DNA from: an uncultured Mucilaginibacter sp.
Lineage (GTDB): Bacteria > Bacteroidota > Bacteroidia > Sphingobacteriales > Sphingobacteriaceae
Length of the DNA stretch: 10,595 bases
Assembly (NCBI RefSeq): GCF_946481715.1
Contig: NZ_CAMLOV010000182.1
Coordinates: forward strand, 1 to 10,595
Reading direction: 5' to 3'
Below the pieces are notes generated by a model that was not told the DNA's origin, ran no database searches, and worked only from the letters and a program-made list of their open reading frames with translations. This document shows positions 6,681-10,595 of the stretch, piece by piece; position 1 is the stretch's first letter, and every line of letters begins with the position of its first letter. The position numbers were made by a program, and so were the translations under genes.

Positions 6681-7214
6681 ATGAATAACGAAACAGGAAT
6701 TATCTCCGATGAAACCATCGCGGATAAAATTTACCACATCAGGAATAAAAAGGTGATGCTGGATAAAGACCTTGCGGCCTTATACGATGTGCCGACCGGG
6801 CAATTGAACCGTGCGGTAAGCAGGAATCTTAGCCGTTTCCCCCCGGATTTTATGTTTCAATTAACAAGGGAAGAGCTCAACAACTTGATGTACCAAAATG
6901 GCACATCAAGTTGGGGCGGCACCCGTAAGCTTCCCAATGTTTTCACGGAACAAGGCGTTGCCATGCTCTCCGGAGTGTTGACGAGTGAACGGGCAGTGAG
7001 TGTTAATATCCAGATCATGCGGATATTTACTAGGGTGCGCGAAATCGTAGTGGATAATACTGAATTGCGGTTAGAAATAGAAAAAATAAAAGCAAGGCTG
7101 AATACACAAGACAAAAACATTGACCTGGTGTTCCAATACCTAGACGAATTTGTTGTTTCTAAAGCAACCAGTCAACCAAGAAAGCGCATTGGTTACAAAT
7201 CAGATGAACTTTAA
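6681..7214 (+). CDS. ORF6N-domain DNA-binding protein
   Basis: The 177-residue protein has an ORF6N domain at about 10-95, with the typical motifs IYHIRNKKVMLDKDLAALYD, NRAVSRNLSRFPPDFMFQLT and TRKLPNVFTEQGVAMLSGVL. A charged helix predicted to form a coiled coil follows (about 120-155, ELRLEIEKIKARL). ORF6N and the related KilA-N and Bro-N modules are phage- and island-associated DNA-binding domains, often found in antirepressor-like proteins. In Bacteroidota such proteins also occur commonly outside obvious phages. It starts 11 bases after the integrase stop, which suggests one transcript and a regulatory role in the element. The actual DNA target and role are unknown. The basic tail ends in RKRIGYKSDEL. 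No frame damage is seen. Confidence 0.88.
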   Translation: MNNETGIISDETIADKIYHIRNKKVMLDKDLAALYDVPTGQLNRAVSRNLSRFPPDFMFQLTREELNNLMYQNGTSSWGGTRKLPNVFTEQGVAMLSGVLTSERAVSVNIQIMRIFTRVREIVVDNTELRLEIEKIKARLNTQDKNIDLVFQYLDEFVVSKATSQPRKRIGYKSDEL

Positions 7215-7247
7215 TTCTTGAAGTCACAGGTTGTGATTCCAAGAATT
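7213..7247 (+). repeat. Long hairpin at the end of the ORF6N gene
   Basis: AATTCTTG (7213-7220) pairs with CAAGAATT (7240-7247). Inside, after one A/C mismatch, the pairing continues through A-T and G-T to TCACA/TGTGA (7224-7228 with 7232-7236) around a GGT loop. The stem thus has about 15 pairs with one mismatch, and it overlaps the ORF6N stop codon. There is no T tract, so it is not a classical intrinsic terminator. It could act in transcript end formation, as an RNA processing site, or as an operator for the next gene. Confidence 0.55.
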
Positions 7248-7272
7248 GAACAAGCGTTAAGAAAGGAATTTT

Positions 7273-7339
7273 AATTGTATTGGTAGGATTTCCCGATTAA
7301 ATTACTAAGATTTATAGAGGAAACCTGCCCTATACAATT
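7273..7339 (+). promoter_or_regulatory. Inverted repeat ending at the start codon of the KAP gene
   Basis: AATTGTAT (7273-7280) is perfectly inverted as ATACAATT (7332-7339), and the right arm ends on the base before the ATG at 7340. The pairing can extend inward imperfectly (GGTAGG at 7282-7287 with CCTGCC at 7324-7329). A purine-rich ribosome-site-like AGAGGAAA (7316-7323) lies between the arms, 16 bases from the ATG, which is far for a classical site. A looped operator or a translation-controlling RNA structure are both possible. I see no convincing consensus promoter between the arms. Confidence 0.4.
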
Positions 7340-10300
7340 ATGATCAATAATACACCTGTGTTACCAAATTTTATCTCTAATACATCTGATGGGGAAGATC
7401 TTTTTGAAGCCAAAGCTCAAAAACGAATTGCTTCCAGCATTTCCTCACTAATCAATAAAAGTACGTCTGGGTTTCGCATTTTAGGATTAGAAGGACCTTG
7501 GGGAGCTGGCAAATCCAATGTTATTAATATTATTGGTAAAGAATTGAAAGATTCTGTCAACTTGTTTGTATATGACGCATGGGGCCATCAGGAGGATCTT
7601 CAAAGAAGAACATTTCTAGAAGAGTTAACGGAATTTCTCTGTGCCAATCACCTTGTTGATAAAAAAGTATGGAGTAAAAAATTAAAAGAGCTCTTAGCCA
7701 AAAAACAGGAATCCGTGACTAAAACGGTCCCTAAATTAAGCTCTGGTATAATAGTAGCGTTAATCATTACTTTTCTTTCACCGTTCGTTAAATCGCTTAC
7801 GGATATTGTTGAAAATAATAACCTGAAAATCGCCTTGGGATTTACCCCGATTTTAATTGCTATCGTATTCTTACTTTTAAAATACATTCTGTCAAGCCAG
7901 AAATTCACTTTAGCTGATGTATTTTACATATACAAAGAAAGAGAACTGGAAAATATATCCGAAGTAATCACATCTACCCGTGAACCATCAGTAAGGGAAT
8001 TCAAAAAATGGATGCTAGAACTATCGGAAAGCCTTGAGAAAAAACTAATCGTTGTTTTTGACAATATGGACCGATTACCGGCTGCAAAAGTCCAAACCCT
8101 TTGGTCTTCAATTAACACTTTCTTTTCAGATAACAACTATGATAATATTTGGGTAATTATACCATTTGACCGCGATCATATAGGCGAAACATTTTCAAAT
8201 AAACCGCAGGATATCGATCAGTTTATAGATAAAACATTCCCAGTGGTTTATCGAGTTGCACAACCTGTGTTTACTGACTGGCAACATTTCTTTAATATAA
8301 AGTATAAAGAGGCTTTCGGAATTTCTGAAGCAGATCAATATATGATCGTTAAGAATTGCTATGATCTCATGAAACCGTCCATTACTCCAAGAGATATTAT
8401 ATCTTTTTTAAATGAACTTGTAGCCTCGAAACATATTTATGGCGCTGAAATTCAGCTCAGTCACATGGCAATTTTTGCACTTTCAAAACGAGATATCCTT
8501 AAAAATCCGGTAGATCAAATACTCGGGCTGGAATTTTTGGGAGCATCCGCCTCAATTTTTAAAGAAACAAATTTGCTACAAAACGCGGTAGCTGCCTTAA
8601 CATATAATATTAATGTTGAATCGGCCACTCAGGTTATTTTTCAACGCGAAATCAAATCTGTAATCAAAGAAAACGACCTAAGACGTTTTAGAGAGCTTTC
8701 AAAGTATCAGCACTTTTCCAAATTGCTTGAACAATTTAGCTTTTCAAATCTTGCAGGTGTTGATATAAACCTGTTTGTCAATTGTTTGAAAAATCTAAAT
8801 GAAGATTGGGTAAAAGATTCTGAATATAATGAAACGAGATTATGGGATAGATTAAGTGACGTGTACACTAGTGTTGTGTTAAGTACTCAAAGCTTCAACG
8901 AAACGCAAAAAATATTTCTCACAAAATGTTCGCATGCTTGCAAGACAAAACTAGTGTCTTATTTGCTGCAAGGTTATAAAACCATTCCGGAATTTAAGGG
9001 AGGCAACTATTTTAAAGCAATTAGCGGACTAGAAAAGTTTTGTGCAGAACATTATCCGGATTTGCCGATAAAATCAACTCTTTCCGAAATTGAAATGAGT
9101 CCATTTGATTTCCTCGATTACTTAGAGGAAGTTGCAGAATGGGAAGATTCTTATCGGGTTATTTGTGATCAGAATAAATTGAATGATTATGTAATTGAGA
9201 AAATAAATGAAAATGCACCTGTCAATTCATCGCTTGGAAAAGTCAAAACAAAATTCGATCTCACACCAATCACGAAGCATCTAATAGAGCAAATCGAAAA
9301 AAATACGATAAGTGCGGACAATCTGGAAAATATCTATAATTTATATAAAGCAGTAAATAATTCAGGTTTGCTGATAAAACCAAAAGATTCCGATTTAATA
9401 ACCCTTTTTAGAAACATTCCCGAAGGAAGTGACGCTTATTGTGAACTTATCGCAATGCGCGTCAGCCGAGGGCAACAGTATGTAGTAAATACTCTGGCCG
9501 CTCCTTACCTCAATTATACCATCGAAAAAAATAATGACTATATAGAAAAGATAGCGCAGAGCTTGGAATACTATCTTAATTATGGTGACCTACTTCTATA
9601 TTTTGACAAATACAACAACTCCCTCGTACGGTCACTTGTTCAAAAATTAACTCACAAAGCCTACCAATTCTCGGTTCTTGATATAAAGGAGGTACTTGGC
9701 AATTATACTGCTATAACAGAGCATTTTGATATCCATGTTGAGACTTTTTTCGCAAGGTTAGAACCATGGGCATCAAAAGTTGATGAATCCATCACAGAAG
9801 ATAACATTAACGATATAATCCATGACGATGTCTTTTATCGTGATGCGGTGCAATATTATAACAGCATTTCCAAAAAGTTGATTGGGATATTCATTAAATC
9901 TCTTAATTCAATAAGTATCGAAGAATGGGAAACAGCTTTTGCATCAGAATCTTACTTATCCACTAAGACGGCATTGCTTGCAAGAGAAAATTACCTAACA
10001 ACCTTACCAAAGAATATGATCAGCGCTATAAAAAACACTCTAATCAATTATGCAAATAAGATAGTAGTAATAGAAGACACAAAAAGCTTTTCGCGATATT
10101 GTAGCAAAATCAATAAGTTGACACTCAAAACGACTTTCAAAAATATTCGGGACATTTTCATAAATACAACAGATATCGGTGAAGAACAAGGGCTAATATT
10201 ATTCGGTTCCTTAATTGAATACGGCGAACTTGAGGCACGTGCTGCCGATGTCGTTCGTAGAATTTTCACACCAATGCTCAAGTATTCTTCGAATCTCACA

Positions 10301-10471
10301 CTTTTTGGATTGTACAGCCGCGGGTCATTGTTAGTAGTGCAAAAAGCTGGTAATGAAGCTATTGATTTCAAAGCCAAACTAAAGGAAATCACAATATTCG
10401 AACATGATTTAGCGTTCAAAGCTTTTGTAAAGTTGGCACTGGGCAAACCAGTAAAAAGAAAACATCAATAA
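7340..10471 (+). CDS. KAP-family P-loop NTPase, membrane-anchored, with long C-terminal region
   Basis: A 1043-residue protein of the KAP NTPase family (named for Kidins220/ARMS and PifA). Walker A is GPWGAGKS at 52-59. Walker B is LIVVFDNMDRL at 236-246, with Asp241 and Asp244. Two hydrophobic membrane segments (about 134-150 and 163-184) lie between Walker A and B, the insertion characteristic of the family, so the ATPase is probably held at the inner membrane facing the cytoplasm. Later family motifs are WVIIPFDRDHI (271-281), IDQFIDKTFPVVYRV (292-306) and TPRDIISFLNEL (349-360). Residues from about 365 to 1043 look mostly helical and match nothing I recognise. The gene is AT-rich compared with its neighbours, stands alone after a 125-base gap, and sits behind an integrase and an ORF6N gene. 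PifA excludes phage T7 in F-plasmid hosts; a defence role here is inference. Confidence 0.88.
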   Translation: MINNTPVLPNFISNTSDGEDLFEAKAQKRIASSISSLINKSTSGFRILGLEGPWGAGKSNVINIIGKELKDSVNLFVYDAWGHQEDLQRRTFLEELTEFLCANHLVDKKVWSKKLKELLAKKQESVTKTVPKLSSGIIVALIITFLSPFVKSLTDIVENNNLKIALGFTPILIAIVFLLLKYILSSQKFTLADVFYIYKERELENISEVITSTREPSVREFKKWMLELSESLEKKLIVVFDNMDRLPAAKVQTLWSSINTFFSDNNYDNIWVIIPFDRDHIGETFSNKPQDIDQFIDKTFPVVYRVAQPVFTDWQHFFNIKYKEAFGISEADQYMIVKNCYDLMKPSITPRDIISFLNELVASKHIYGAEIQLSHMAIFALSKRDILKNPVDQILGLEFLGASASIFKETNLLQNAVAALTYNINVESATQVIFQREIKSVIKENDLRRFRELSKYQHFSKLLEQFSFSNLAGVDINLFVNCLKNLNEDWVKDSEYNETRLWDRLSDVYTSVVLSTQSFNETQKIFLTKCSHACKTKLVSYLLQGYKTIPEFKGGNYFKAISGLEKFCAEHYPDLPIKSTLSEIEMSPFDFLDYLEEVAEWEDSYRVICDQNKLNDYVIEKINENAPVNSSLGKVKTKFDLTPITKHLIEQIEKNTISADNLENIYNLYKAVNNSGLLIKPKDSDLITLFRNIPEGSDAYCELIAMRVSRGQQYVVNTLAAPYLNYTIEKNNDYIEKIAQSLEYYLNYGDLLLYFDKYNNSLVRSLVQKLTHKAYQFSVLDIKEVLGNYTAITEHFDIHVETFFARLEPWASKVDESITEDNINDIIHDDVFYRDAVQYYNSISKKLIGIFIKSLNSISIEEWETAFASESYLSTKTALLARENYLTTLPKNMISAIKNTLINYANKIVVIEDTKSFSRYCSKINKLTLKTTFKNIRDIFINTTDIGEEQGLILFGSLIEYGELEARAADVVRRIFTPMLKYSSNLTLFGLYSRGSLLVVQKAGNEAIDFKAKLKEITIFEHDLAFKAFVKLALGKPVKRKHQ

Positions 10472-10496
10472 TAAAATCAGTCAATTCAACTGTTGT

Positions 10497-10535
10497 TTGT
10501 TTAGCACACACGTGTCCATTGTAATGCTTAAACAA
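10497..10535 (+). repeat. Hairpin after the KAP gene
   Basis: TTGTTTAGCA (10497-10506) pairs with TGCTTAAACAA (10525-10535) over 10 bp with one bulged base. The loop carries the palindrome ACACGTGT. It starts 25 bases after the KAP stop codon. There is no T tract downstream, so it is not a textbook terminator, though it may end or stabilise the KAP mRNA. Confidence 0.4.
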
Positions 10536-10540
10536 CCAGA

Positions 10541-10595
10541 AGCAGCAAGCAGCAAGAATGTCAAGGCCGTGCACCGCTGAAAGCGGCGGCACGCT
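10541..10595. other. Tandem 7-mer and GC-rich hairpin at the right edge, non-coding
   Basis: AGCAGCA is repeated twice in tandem (10541-10554), followed by a GC-rich hairpin: CGTGC (10568-10572) with GCACG (10589-10593), and inside it CCGC (10574-10577) with GCGG (10583-10586) around TGAAA. This is a sharp rise in GC right after an AT-rich gene. Over 10472-10595 I see no convincing gene; a minus-strand frame is open from the edge to a TGA at 10481-10483 but has no family match. It could be a transfer origin, a recombination site or an end structure, and it is cut by the window. Confidence 0.35.

Larger units (their letters stand above)
5172..10595 (+). mobile_element. Left part of an element integrated at tRNA-Ser (right end outside window)
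   Basis: A tRNA gene followed by repeated short motifs, a tyrosine recombinase reading away from the tRNA, an ORF6N protein of a type common in phages and genomic islands, and an AT-rich large cargo gene together indicate an integrated island. The left boundary is placed at the tRNA T stem, where tyrosine integrases often recombine; the exact core is not determinable. I searched by eye for a second copy of the tRNA 3' end in the window and found none, so the element extends past the right edge or its other end has degenerated. Confidence 0.6.

Noticed and set aside
10481..10595. A minus-strand frame open from the right edge, with a short hydrophobic stretch (TALTFLLLAASGC) that resembles a lipoprotein signal
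   Set aside because: Only 37 codons are visible with no start in context; the stretch overlaps repeats and hairpins that explain the sequence better. Kept open as a possibility if the right flank supports it.

Overview
The window looks like a Bacteroidota chromosome, most likely Sphingobacteriaceae (Mucilaginibacter- or Pedobacter-like). This is inferred from the SusC/RagA signature LYGQRGANGAIIITTKSG, the ECF sigma-FecR-SusC arrangement, the Bacteroidetes-type promoter boxes (TTTG, then 19 bp, then TAnnTTTG) and the Bacteroidetes-type tyrosine recombinase. Genus is not certain.

Left half (1-4886, minus strand): a cell-surface signalling and uptake operon, read right to left as ECF sigma factor, FecR-type anti-sigma factor, then a SusC-like TonB-dependent receptor. 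The receptor has an N-terminal STN signalling domain and runs off the left edge, so its C-terminus is missing. Substrate-loaded receptor would signal across the periplasm to FecR, which releases the sigma factor to transcribe the transport genes. A SusD partner would be expected beyond position 1 but is not visible. Substrate cannot be read from the sequence.

Middle (4887-5445): a perfect Bacteroidetes promoter on the plus strand is followed within about 60 bases by an intrinsic terminator (a possible small RNA), then tRNA-Ser(CGA) with encoded CCA and its own strong terminator. Next come a cluster of GGTGACC repeats and a palindrome just before an integrase gene. This layout is typical of an element integrated at the 3' end of a tRNA gene.

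Right half (5446-10595, plus strand): tyrosine recombinase, then an ORF6N-domain protein 11 bases later, then a 1043-residue membrane-anchored KAP-family P-loop NTPase with a very long uncharacterised C-terminal region. The KAP gene is visibly more AT-rich than the genes to its left, and its start codon directly abuts an inverted repeat. After it come 124 bases of structured, non-coding-looking DNA that ends in a GC-rich hairpin at the window edge. No second attachment site is visible, so the element continues to the right.

The most interesting candidate is the single large KAP NTPase, carried as cargo next to an integrase and an ORF6N protein. It is plausibly a phage-exclusion or other defence gene, but that function is inference. 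The family includes PifA of the F plasmid, and no direct evidence of function is visible here.
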